30,965 bases of DNA from Acidaminobacter sp. (GTDB taxonomy: Bacteria; Bacillota_A; Clostridia; Peptostreptococcales; Acidaminobacteraceae): assembly GCA_009881125.1 (NCBI GenBank), contig WXFH01000041.1, positions 1 through 30,965 on the forward strand, given 5' to 3'. The notes under the pieces were generated by a model. It was not told where the DNA came from. It did no database searches and saw only the letters and a list, made by a program, of their open reading frames with translations. Both the position numbers and the translations under genes were made by a program. Positions 15,374 through 23,619 of this stretch are shown here, piece after piece (the stretch's first letter is position 1; each line of letters opens with the position of its first letter).

Positions 15374-15442
15374 GCTGAATTGTATTAAACCGCAGGATAC
15401 GATAAAATTAGAGCAGAAATTAATCAAAGGGGATTGAAAAGT

Positions 15443-16468
15443 ATGAAAGCTTTAGTTAAAAAGTATGCCAAACCAGGCCTTTGGCTGGATGATGTCGAAA
15501 TGCCGGAAGTCGGGATCAATGACGTTCTGATCAAAATCAAAAAAACTTCAATTTGTGGTACGGACATCCATATCTATCAATGGGATGATTGGTCCCAAAA
15601 AACAATTCCGGTGCCAATGCATATTGGCCATGAATTCGTAGGCGAGGTCGTTGGCTTTGGGGATAATGTTCATGACGTCTACCTTGGTGAAATTGTTTCC
15701 GGTGAGGGCCATCTCGTCTGCGGACGCTGCCGCAACTGCCTCGCGGGCAGACGTCACCTGTGCATGAATACCAGCGGCGTTGGCGTGAATCGTCCTGGCG
15801 CTTTCGCTGAGTATCTTTCTATCCCTGTTACGAACGTTTGGCACTGTGATCCTGAAATCCCCCTCGAGATCCTTTCCAGCTTTGATCCTTTTGGCAATGC
15901 AGTTCATACAGCGCTCAGCTTTGATCTTCTTGGTGAAGATGTTCTCATTACTGGCGCGGGTCCTATCGGCATTATGGCTGTGGCTGTCGCGAAGCATGCC
16001 GGCGCACGCAACGTGGTCATCACTGATATCAACGAATACCGTCTGGAGCTCGCCAGAAAAATGGGCGCGACACGTGCGGTCAATATCATGGACACTAAAA
16101 TTGAAGACGTCATGAAAGAACTGAAAATGAAGGAAGGCTTTGACGTTGGACTCGAGATGTCCGGCAATGCCGCTGCCCTGAACAGCATGATTAAAAATAT
16201 GTGCCACGGCGGAAAAATCGCAATGCTGGGCATTCAGCAGCCTAGTACGACAATCGATTGGAATACCGTCGTTTTTAATGGACTCACCATCAAAGGGATC
16301 TATGGCCGCGAGATGTACGAGACTTGGTACAAGATGACGGCGCTGCTCCAGTCCGGACTTGATCTGTCACCAATCATCACGCATCAGTTCCATTATACTG
16401 AGTTCGAAAAGGCCTTTGAGTTGGCGGCTTCCGGCCAAACCGGAAAAGTTGTGCTCAACTGGGATTAA
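15443..16468 (+). CDS. tdh: L-threonine 3-dehydrogenase
   Basis: This zinc-dependent medium-chain dehydrogenase oxidises L-threonine with NAD to 2-amino-3-oxobutyrate, the first step of threonine breakdown to glycine and acetyl-CoA. The 341-residue length equals that of the E. coli enzyme. Catalytic zinc residues C38, H63 and E64 are present (SICGTDIH and GHEFVGEV), as are the four structural-zinc cysteines C93, C96, C99 and C107 ([15 protein letters not shown]). The NAD-binding GAGPIG and the highly conserved [16 protein letters not shown] and IKGIYGREM segments distinguish it from other alcohol dehydrogenases. The frame opens at a TTG at 15434. The ATG at 15443 is preferred because AAAGGGGA lies 9 bases upstream. 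The partner ligase gene (kbl) is not adjacent. Confidence 0.96.
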   Translation: MKALVKKYAKPGLWLDDVEMPEVGINDVLIKIKKTSICGTDIHIYQWDDWSQKTIPVPMHIGHEFVGEVVGFGDNVHDVYLGEIVSGEGHLVCGRCRNCLAGRRHLCMNTSGVGVNRPGAFAEYLSIPVTNVWHCDPEIPLEILSSFDPFGNAVHTALSFDLLGEDVLITGAGPIGIMAVAVAKHAGARNVVITDINEYRLELARKMGATRAVNIMDTKIEDVMKELKMKEGFDVGLEMSGNAAALNSMIKNMCHGGKIAMLGIQQPSTTIDWNTVVFNGLTIKGIYGREMYETWYKMTALLQSGLDLSPIITHQFHYTEFEKAFELAASGQTGKVVLNWD

Positions 16469-16522
16469 TAAAGGACTCGATTTTAAAATTCAGACACATT
16501 TGAATAAAGCGTGACACTTGCG

Positions 16523-16567
16523 ACCATCGGCATAGCTTTTAGTTTTTTGTGCCGATGGTTGTTTGTT
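16523..16567 (+). terminator. Terminator of tdh
   Basis: ACCATCGGCA (16523-16532) pairs perfectly with TGCCGATGGT (16550-16559), followed by a T-rich tail. From here to 16753 the sequence is the hutH upstream region; no clean promoter could be fixed, although TTGACG and TATACT elements occur with poor spacing. Confidence 0.8.
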
Positions 16568-16753
16568 TCCAAGTCAGCCTTCACGACAGGCAAATAATTT
16601 TAAACTCTCTCAGGAAATTTGACGTATTCTTGACGCTTTGTCCTTATACTTTGGGTAAATAATAAAAGTGTCAAGCGGATGCCTTTCATTAGTTATGGCG
16701 CTGTGTCACTCACAAAATAAAATCAATCCGTCCAGACCAAAGGAGAGAATTAC

Positions 16754-18286
16754 ATGTCCAAAATCAGAATTGACGGCAATCAATTGACGATCAGCCAGGT
16801 TGTTCAGGTAGCGCGGTACGGTTACGAAGTCGAAATCGTTGAAGCTGCTCAAGCGGCGATCACGCGTTCCAGGGAAATCGTCGACCGGTTCGTCGAAGAG
16901 AAGCGCAATGTCTACGGCATCACAACAGGTTTTGGCAAGTTTTCTGATGTGCCAATCTCCAAGGAAGAGACCAAAGAGCTCCAGCGCAATCTGATTATCA
17001 GCCACGCATGCGGCGTGGGACCGTTTTTAAGCGAGGAAATCTCAAGAGCCATCATGCTGCTGCGGGTCAACGCCCTTTCAAAAGGATTTTCCGGCATTCG
17101 CCTTTCCACGGTAATGACGCTGGTTGAGATGCTCAACAAAGGGGTTACGCCATTAGTGCCTGAAAAGGGCTCCCTTGGTGCCAGCGGGGATTTGGCGCCG
17201 CTCTCTCATATGGTTCTGGTTATGCTTGGTCTGGGCGAAGCGCTCTACAAAGGCGAACAGCTTTCTGGTGCGGAAGCTATGTCGCGTGCCGGCATCCCTG
17301 TCGTCGAGCTGACGTCTAAAGAAGGGCTTGCGCTCATCAACGGAACTCAGGTTATGACAGCAGTAGGCTGCATCACGGTCTATGACGCCATGAACGCATT
17401 CAAATTGGCGGATATCACCGCTTCAATGACCATGGAAGCACTCAATGCAGTCACAGACGCGTTTGATCCGCGCCTTCACGCCGTCAGACCGCATCAAGGC
17501 CAAATGGATACAGCTGCGAACCTTCTCAGAATCTTAGGGGGCAGCGGGCTGACGACACGTCAGGGCGAAATCCGCGTTCAGGATGCTTATGCGCTGCGCT
17601 GCGTACCGCAGATTCATGGCGCGAGCAAGGATGCGCTCAAGTTTGTCAAAGAAAGAGTTGAGATTGAGATCAACTCTGTAACAGATAACCCAATCATCTT
17701 CCCGGATGACGACGCGGCTATTTCAGGCGGAAACTTCCATGGACAGCCTGTGGCTATGGCTTTTGATTTCCTGGGCATCTGCATCGCAGAAATGGCTAAC
17801 TCCAGCGAACGCAGAATTGAGAGACTTGTTAATCCGCAGCTCAGCGGACTTCCGGCGTTCCTCACGCCAAACGGCGGCCTGCACTCGGGCTTCATGATCG
17901 CACAGTACAGCGCGGCGGCGCTTGTTTCTGAAAATAAAGTTCTGGCACATCCGGCCAGCGTGGACTCCATTCCTTCCTCTGCTAACCAGGAAGACCACGT
18001 CAGCATGGGGACGATCGCAGCCAGAAAAGCCAGAGACATTTTGACCAACACAATTCATGTCCTTGCAGTCGAGCTGCTTGCTGCGGCACAAGGCATTGAG
18101 TTCAAGGATCCCAGCAAGCTTGGCAAGGGTACTGCTGCTGCCTTCGAAGTTGTTCGTGCGTCCGTGCCTAAATGGGTGGAAGACCGTGAAATGTACATTG
18201 ACCTTCGTAAAGGCGAAGCCCTCGTCCGAAGCGAAGAAGTCGTCAAAGCGGTTGAAGCTGCCATTGGTGAGCTTAAGCTGGTATAG
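16754..18286 (+). CDS. hutH: Histidine ammonia-lyase
   Basis: The 510-residue enzyme deaminates L-histidine to urocanate and ammonia, the first step of histidine catabolism towards glutamate. It carries the Ala-Ser-Gly triad (143-145 in GSLGASGDLAPLSHM) that cyclises to the MIO electrophile. It also has the YGITTGFG loop near residues 54-61, the FHGQPVA region and the ANQEDHVSMG signature. Length and motifs match the hutH branch rather than phenylalanine or tyrosine ammonia-lyases, though substrate choice in this superfamily depends on few residues. AAGGAGAG lies 8 bases before ATG. No hutU, hutI or hutG is adjacent, and the gene is followed by a very strong terminator, so it stands alone. 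Confidence 0.94.
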   Translation: MSKIRIDGNQLTISQVVQVARYGYEVEIVEAAQAAITRSREIVDRFVEEKRNVYGITTGFGKFSDVPISKEETKELQRNLIISHACGVGPFLSEEISRAIMLLRVNALSKGFSGIRLSTVMTLVEMLNKGVTPLVPEKGSLGASGDLAPLSHMVLVMLGLGEALYKGEQLSGAEAMSRAGIPVVELTSKEGLALINGTQVMTAVGCITVYDAMNAFKLADITASMTMEALNAVTDAFDPRLHAVRPHQGQMDTAANLLRILGGSGLTTRQGEIRVQDAYALRCVPQIHGASKDALKFVKERVEIEINSVTDNPIIFPDDDAAISGGNFHGQPVAMAFDFLGICIAEMANSSERRIERLVNPQLSGLPAFLTPNGGLHSGFMIAQYSAAALVSENKVLAHPASVDSIPSSANQEDHVSMGTIAARKARDILTNTIHVLAVELLAAAQGIEFKDPSKLGKGTAAAFEVVRASVPKWVEDREMYIDLRKGEALVRSEEVVKAVEAAIGELKLV

Positions 18287-18300
18287 TGAGTGGATTGTTG

Positions 18301-18351
18301 AGCCAAGGCAAGAAAACGGCGCACCGCGTCGTTTTCTTGCCTTGGCTTTTG
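18301..18351 (+). terminator. Very strong terminator of hutH
   Basis: An 18-base perfect stem (18301-18318 with 18330-18347, beginning AGCCAAGGCAAG) with a GC-rich loop is followed by TTTTGTT. Confidence 0.9.
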
Positions 18352-18428
18352 TTATAAGGTGGATCAGACAAAGTCATATAGACGTAAAAAAATCATTACC
18401 TTGTAAAAATGCTTTGACGTTTGAGGGG

Positions 18429-18467
18429 GTGGAAGGGGGTGTCTGGCACGTCCTTCCACTTTTTTTT
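18429..18467 (+). repeat. GTGTCTGGCAC-type palindrome inside a terminator-like hairpin
   Basis: GTGGAAGG (18429-18436) pairs perfectly with CCTTCCAC (18452-18459), followed by T8. The loop holds GGTGTCTGGCAC, a variant of the palindrome at 1827-1839. Since hutH already has a terminator at 18301, this is probably a dispersed repeat. The remaining bases up to 18649 hold a possible weak promoter (TTTACA at 18559) for the M20 gene and nothing else recognisable. Confidence 0.5.
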
Positions 18468-18649
18468 GTGATGACGTTTTCAGAATGCAGTTTTTGCAAG
18501 CGCTCGAATATAATTATTTAAGTTCCTGTTTTCAACTTCATGTGGCACATTTTTTGCTTTACAACTAAGTGAAAAGATTTATGTTATGAATCCCGGACTT
18601 TGGAGATGAATAAAACAGAAGTGCTTAGATGGATCAGGAGGTCTGCATT

Positions 18650-19876
18650 ATGAAAGGTATTATTGAAGCTGCAAAAGCAGTCGAGAGCAAGATTATTGAA
18701 AACAGACACGCGCTGCATCAAATTCCTGAGATAGGATTCGATCTCCCTGCAACGGCAGCTTACATTAAAGAGCAGTTGAGAGAAATTGGCATTGAGCCTA
18801 AGGATTGCGGCGGACCGGTGGCGCCGGAAGTACGAGAAAAGTTTCGTTCAGCAGGTTTTCCGGATATGGCCAATTGTACCGGGATTACAGCAACAATTGG
18901 ACAGGGAGAACCTTGCATTCTTCTGAGAGGTGACATGGACGCGCTGCCTATGAAGGAAACTTCGGGTCTGACCTTTGCTTCTCAAAATAATTTCGCTCAC
19001 ACCTGCGGCCACGACAGCCATGCTGCCATGCTGCTCGGAGCGGCGAGGATTCTCAAAGCTATGGAGTCCGAATTGAAGGGCACGGTAAAGCTGATGTTCC
19101 AGCCAGGCGAGGAGCTTGGGTATGGGTCAAAGCTAATGATTGAGGCAGGACTCATGGAAAGTCCAAAAGTCGACGCCGCCATCGCCATACACGTCATGTC
19201 GGATATTGAGGCGGGTCAAGTGCAGTATATCAAAGGCATTACCTCGGCGGCCATGGATACCTACATGCTGAAAATAAAAGGCAAAGGCGGCCACAGCTCC
19301 ATGCCCCACAAGGCCGTGGATCCGAACATGATCATGACACAGCTGTATACGGCACTGAACCTGCTTCCGGGTCGCGAGATCGATCCTCAGGAAACGGTTA
19401 TATTGACGGCGGGCAAGGCGGCTGGCGGCTCGGCTCCGAATATCATCCCGGACACCGCTGAGCTGCAGGTCGGCATCAGGTCTTACAATAAAGAAGCCAG
19501 GGCACATATTTTACAAAGAGTGCCGGAGATGATCGACCACTATGTGAAGGCATGGCGCGGAGAGTATGATATGGTGAAGTTCTCAACACCTTCAACCTAC
19601 AATGACGTTGAGCTCTGTAATACTTTATTGCCTTTCGTTCGAGAAGCGGCGGGTGCGGAAAAGGTTGTCGAGGCGGCAAAACCACTCCCGGGCTCAGAAG
19701 ACTTCAGCCACGTCAGCGACCTTGTGCCCGGTCTTTTTCTTATGCTCGGCGCAGGAAAACCCGGCGCGTACCCTATGCATAATCCGAACATGGTGCTGGA
19801 TGAATCTGTTTTCGCGACGGGGTCTGCCATTTATGCGAATTGTGCGGCAGAGTGGCTGGCTGCTAACGCGAAATAA
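18650..19876 (+). CDS. M20D-family amidohydrolase (N-acyl-amino acid/hippurate hydrolase type)
   Basis: The 408-residue dinuclear metallohydrolase is of the M20D subfamily, which removes acyl groups from N-acylated amino acids (amidohydrolase AmhX/HipO/IAA-amino acid hydrolase-like). It has GDMDALPMKE near residues 95-104, the metal-binding HTCGHDSHAAMLLGAA with the Cys and His ligands typical of M20D, FQPGEE with the catalytic Glu pair, a dimerisation domain starting at KGKGGHSSMPHKAVDPN, and PLPGSEDFSH near the C-terminus. The exact substrate is unknown. The frame is open from an ATG at 18629, but AGGAGG (18636-18641) lies between the two codons, 8 bases before the ATG at 18650, which decides the start. 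Confidence 0.92.
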   Translation: MKGIIEAAKAVESKIIENRHALHQIPEIGFDLPATAAYIKEQLREIGIEPKDCGGPVAPEVREKFRSAGFPDMANCTGITATIGQGEPCILLRGDMDALPMKETSGLTFASQNNFAHTCGHDSHAAMLLGAARILKAMESELKGTVKLMFQPGEELGYGSKLMIEAGLMESPKVDAAIAIHVMSDIEAGQVQYIKGITSAAMDTYMLKIKGKGGHSSMPHKAVDPNMIMTQLYTALNLLPGREIDPQETVILTAGKAAGGSAPNIIPDTAELQVGIRSYNKEARAHILQRVPEMIDHYVKAWRGEYDMVKFSTPSTYNDVELCNTLLPFVREAAGAEKVVEAAKPLPGSEDFSHVSDLVPGLFLMLGAGKPGAYPMHNPNMVLDESVFATGSAIYANCAAEWLAANAK

Positions 19877-20046
19877 AGATTTTTCTGCCGATGGTTACGG
19901 GCATACCCTCAATCTGGGGCATACTGTTTTAAAAACTGAAAAAATGGATATAAATACTCTAATTCGGGGTGGGGGATCTTTTAAGGTGCCCTGCCTCTTT
20001 TTATTAGCAGTGAAAATGGAAAGTATGTTGAAGGGGGGGCATCGGT

Positions 20047-22146
20047 TTGGCGGAGACACTTGGCACCATGAAACGCAGTCATTACTGTGGTGAAATTAGA
20101 GAAACGGACATAAACTCAAAAGCCGTCTTGATGGGTTGGGCGCAGCGCAGGCGCGATCTCGGCGGGGTTATTTTTATTGATCTCAGAGATCACACGGGCC
20201 TTGCGCAGATCGTCATAGACGCGAAAAATGTGGACGAAGCGGATTTTGTCAAAGCAGAGCGCATTCGGAGTGAGTATGTCATAGCGGTAGAAGGTGTGAT
20301 TGAAAAGCGTGATCCGGAAACAGTCAATCCACTGCTGGAAACCGGGACGGTGGAGCTGAGAGCGAGTAAACTCAAAATCCTGTCAGAGGCCAAAACACCG
20401 CCTTTCGCCATTGAAGAAAAGAGCAGTGTTCGCGAAGAGCTGCGGCTCAAGCACAGATATTTGGATCTCAGGCGGCCTGACCTCTTACATAATTTGAAAA
20501 TGCGTCAGAAAATGACCCAGGCGGTACGGGAATTTTTAATGGGGCAGCGCTTTCTTGAAGTCGAGACACCGGTGCTGACCAAGAGTACACCTGAGGGTGC
20601 CAGGGACTATCTGGTTCCGAGCCGCGTCTTCAAAGGCAGCTTTTACGCTTTGCCTCAGAGTCCGCAGATCTATAAGCAGCTCCTTATGGTTGGCGGTGTA
20701 GACCGGTATTTTCAGGTGGCGCGCTGTTTTAGGGACGAGGATCTCAGGGCGGATCGCCAGCCTGAGTTCACCCAGGTGGACATGGAAATGAGCTTCGTGG
20801 ATGAAGTTGAGATAGAGTCTCTTCTGGAGACATTGTTCGCTTCGGTGTTCAAGACGGTGCTCGGGAAGGACATTGCGCTGCCTATGCGCCGGATGACCTG
20901 GCTGGAAGCTATGGACAAGTATGGTGTCGATAAGCCGGACCTGCGTTTCGGTATGGAAATAGTCGATCTGACGGATATAGCTGCGACCTGCAGCTTTGAA
21001 GTCTTCAAGAAAGTCACAGCCTCCGGCGGCGTTGTAAGAGCGATCAATGCCAAGGGCTATGGAGATTTGACGAGAACGGAGATAGAATTTCTCACTCAAA
21101 AGGCGGTGTCTTACGGCGGAAAAGGCATGGCATGGATCTCTGTTCGAGAAAACGGTGAGCTTTATTCCGTGCTGACTAAGTTCTTTAAGAAAGAAGAGCT
21201 CGACGACATGATAGAGCGTCTGGACGGAAAACCCGGAGATTTCATTATTTTCAGCGCGGACAGGCTGGAAGCGGTCAGGTCGATACTGGGAAGCCTGCGC
21301 CTTGATTTGGCTGACCTCAGGCATTTGAGACGAAAAGACGACTTTGCTTTTCTCATTGTGACGGACTTTCCACTCCTGGAATGGGACGCTGAAGAAAATC
21401 GCTATGTGGCCATGCACCATCCTTTCACTATGCCGATGGAAGCAGATTTGCCGCTGCTCGAGAAAGAGCCCCTTAAGGTCCGGGCCAAAGCTTATGATGT
21501 AGTGCTGAACGGCGTTGAGCTGGGAAGCGGCAGTATCAGAATCCACCAGAGAGAGCTCCAGAAGAGGATGTTCAAACTCCTTGGCTTCTCAGAAACCAGT
21601 GCTCAGGAACGCTTTGGGTTTATGCTGGACGCCTTTCAATATGGTGCGCCGCCCCACGGCGGATTTGCCTTTGGACTGGACCGTCTCATGATGTTGGTCG
21701 TTGGTGCGGACAGCATAAGGGATGTTATTGCGTTTCCGAAGATGCGGGATGGGTCCTGCGCTATGAGCCAAAGTCCGTCGAGGGTCAGTCAGAGCCAGCT
21801 CAAGGAACTGGATTTGCTGTCCGGCTCCAAGGATTATGTTCATGTGGAACCAGAAAAGCCTTTGGTGTCTGAAGAGGATGTCGATTATGTCGCCGCCCTG
21901 GCACGACTTGAACTGAATGAAGAGGAAAAAGAGGAACTGACGAGAAACCTGCGGGACATTATTGCCTTTGCGGATAAACTGAATGAACTGGATGTCTCCG
22001 GGCTGGATCCAATGGCCCATGTCATGCCAATAGAAAACGTCTTCAGGGCAGATTTTCTGGGAATTTCAGATGATCGAGAGCTGATTCTGAAGGCTGCGCC
22101 TGCCCAAAAGGACGGCTGCTACTTCGTGCCCAAGGCTGTAGAATAG
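20047..22146 (+). CDS. aspS/gatC: Fused aspartyl-tRNA synthetase - GatC (amidotransferase subunit C)
   Basis: The 699-residue protein joins two normally separate components. Residues 1 to about 585 are a bacterial-type class IIb AspRS: anticodon-binding OB fold (VLMGWAQRRRDLGGVIFIDL), motif 2 FRDEDLRADRQPEFTQVDME, a GAD insertion domain, and motif 3 GGFAFGLDRLMMLV. After a short linker, residues 607-699 form a complete GatC (EEDVDYVAALARLELNEEEK ... DPMAHVMPIENVFR ... DGCYFVPKAVE). The synthetase loads Asp on tRNA(Asp), and if non-discriminating also on tRNA(Asn), which GatCAB then amidates. The start TTG at 20047 fits a G7 Shine-Dalgarno tract (20033-20039) and the common MAE-x-(L/M)-G prefix of AspRS; ATG 20068 is the alternative. 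gatA follows after 15 bases. Confidence 0.95.
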   Translation: MAETLGTMKRSHYCGEIRETDINSKAVLMGWAQRRRDLGGVIFIDLRDHTGLAQIVIDAKNVDEADFVKAERIRSEYVIAVEGVIEKRDPETVNPLLETGTVELRASKLKILSEAKTPPFAIEEKSSVREELRLKHRYLDLRRPDLLHNLKMRQKMTQAVREFLMGQRFLEVETPVLTKSTPEGARDYLVPSRVFKGSFYALPQSPQIYKQLLMVGGVDRYFQVARCFRDEDLRADRQPEFTQVDMEMSFVDEVEIESLLETLFASVFKTVLGKDIALPMRRMTWLEAMDKYGVDKPDLRFGMEIVDLTDIAATCSFEVFKKVTASGGVVRAINAKGYGDLTRTEIEFLTQKAVSYGGKGMAWISVRENGELYSVLTKFFKKEELDDMIERLDGKPGDFIIFSADRLEAVRSILGSLRLDLADLRHLRRKDDFAFLIVTDFPLLEWDAEENRYVAMHHPFTMPMEADLPLLEKEPLKVRAKAYDVVLNGVELGSGSIRIHQRELQKRMFKLLGFSETSAQERFGFMLDAFQYGAPPHGGFAFGLDRLMMLVVGADSIRDVIAFPKMRDGSCAMSQSPSRVSQSQLKELDLLSGSKDYVHVEPEKPLVSEEDVDYVAALARLELNEEEKEELTRNLRDIIAFADKLNELDVSGLDPMAHVMPIENVFRADFLGISDDRELILKAAPAQKDGCYFVPKAVE

Positions 22147-22161
22147 GAGGTGTCAGAGCTT

Positions 22162-23619
22162 ATGAAAAAAATGAATGAATTTACACTCGCTGAGAGCCTT
22201 TCGCTTCTCGGTAAAAAAGAGATCTCCAGTCAAGAGCTCGTGAGCGCCTATTTCGAGCAGATCGATCGAGTGGACGCAGAGGTTGGCGCTTGGATTACCT
22301 TAGACCGGCAGGGTGCGTTGCGGCAGGCGGCGCGGATCGATGACCATCGGCTAAAAGGTCTGGCACTTGGGCCTTTGGCTGGCGTGCCGGGGGGATTGAA
22401 GGACAATTTGTGCACGACAACCATGCCGACGACCTGCGCCTCGAAAATGCTGGTCCAATATACCTCGCCTTTTGACGCGACGGTCGTCGAGAAGCTTGCT
22501 GGCGCGGATGCAGTGATCCTGGGGAAATTGAATATGGATGAGTTCGCCATGGGATCTTCCACGGAGAATTCTTACATTAAACCGGTGCGAAACCCTGTCG
22601 ATCTGACAAGGGTGCCCGGGGGGAGCTCCGGCGGTTCAGCGGCGGCGGTGGCGTCTTTCCAGGCTGCGTTCACCCTGGGGTCGGACACGGGTGGTTCAAT
22701 TCGACAGCCGGCTGCCTTTTGCGGCGTGGTAGGCCTGAAACCAACCTATGGTGCAGTATCGAGGTATGGACTGATCGCCTTTGCGTCCTCTCTGGACCAG
22801 ATTGGGCCGTTGACGAGGGATGTGACGGACCTGGCGCATGTGATGAATGTTTTGGCGGGACATGATCCAAGGGATTCCACTTCCGCACCCGTGGACTGGC
22901 CGGATTTCAGGGACAGCCTGAGGGCGGACGTGAAGGGCATGAAAATTGCTCTGCCAAAAGAGTATTTTGGCAAAGGGTTGAATCCTGAGGTCAAGGCGGC
23001 TGTGCTGGAAGCGGCGCGGCGTTTTGAACTGCTTGGCGCTGATGTGGATGAGGTCAGCGTTACGACTATGGAATACGCGCTCCCTGCGTATTATCTGATT
23101 TCTTCCGCGGAGGCGTCTTCAAATCTGGCAAGGTTTGACGGCGTGCAGTACGGCTATAGAGCGGATGACTTTGAGGACCTGAGGGACTTGTATGTCAAGA
23201 CTCGAAGCCAGGGCTTTGGCAAAGAGGTCAAGCGCAGAATTCTGCTGGGCACCTATGCCTTGAGCTCGGGCTATTACGACGCCTATTACAAGAAGGCACA
23301 GCAAGTCAGGGGGTTGATCCGCAAGGAGTTCAGCGATTTATTCAAGACCTATGACCTGATCTTGTCGCCGGTGGCGCCTACCACCGCCTGGAAGCTGGGT
23401 GAGAAAAGCAAAGACCCGCTGGAGATGTACATGGAGGACATTTATACGGTGCCTATCAATATTGCCGGAGTTCCGGCCATTTCGGTACCCTGCGGCAAGG
23501 ACGCCAGCGGAATGCCTGTTGGCATGCAGCTGATAGGAAAGCCTTTTGATGAGAAGACGCTGATTCGCGCGGCGTATACCTTTGAACAGTCTGTTGGGGG
23601 GTGGCGGCATGACGGCTAA
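22162..23619 (+). CDS. gatA: Asp-tRNA(Asn)/Glu-tRNA(Gln) amidotransferase subunit A
   Basis: The 485-residue amidase-signature subunit hydrolyses glutamine and passes ammonia to GatB. The Ser-cisSer-Lys triad is visible: Lys in GGLKDNLCTTTMPTTCASK, the cis-Ser in GGSSGGSAAAVAS, and the nucleophile Ser in GSDTGGSIRQPAAFCG. The length is normal. The frame opens at a GTG at 22150, which lies within the AGGAGG itself (22145-22150). The ATG at 22162, 11 bases from the RBS, is therefore used; ATG 22171 is less likely. It is the middle gene of the aspS/gatC-gatA-gatB operon and overlaps gatB by 11 bases, implying coupled translation. Confidence 0.95.
   Translation: MKKMNEFTLAESLSLLGKKEISSQELVSAYFEQIDRVDAEVGAWITLDRQGALRQAARIDDHRLKGLALGPLAGVPGGLKDNLCTTTMPTTCASKMLVQYTSPFDATVVEKLAGADAVILGKLNMDEFAMGSSTENSYIKPVRNPVDLTRVPGGSSGGSAAAVASFQAAFTLGSDTGGSIRQPAAFCGVVGLKPTYGAVSRYGLIAFASSLDQIGPLTRDVTDLAHVMNVLAGHDPRDSTSAPVDWPDFRDSLRADVKGMKIALPKEYFGKGLNPEVKAAVLEAARRFELLGADVDEVSVTTMEYALPAYYLISSAEASSNLARFDGVQYGYRADDFEDLRDLYVKTRSQGFGKEVKRRILLGTYALSSGYYDAYYKKAQQVRGLIRKEFSDLFKTYDLILSPVAPTTAWKLGEKSKDPLEMYMEDIYTVPINIAGVPAISVPCGKDASGMPVGMQLIGKPFDEKTLIRAAYTFEQSVGGWRHDG

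Noticed and set aside
19886..19898. GCCGATGGTT shared with the tdh terminator (16551) and with 30149
   Set aside because: The copy at 30149 is inside leuB coding sequence and the one at 19888 forms no hairpin, so this is probably chance.
20536..21546. 336-codon minus-strand frame inside aspS
   Set aside because: Antisense shadow of a highly conserved synthetase; no start signal.
21780..21870. Possibility that AspRS and GatC are separate genes with an internal GatC start
   Set aside because: The frame is continuous, and the GTG and other start codons near 21865 have no Shine-Dalgarno sequence, so a true fusion is the better reading, although a sequencing error cannot be excluded by eye.
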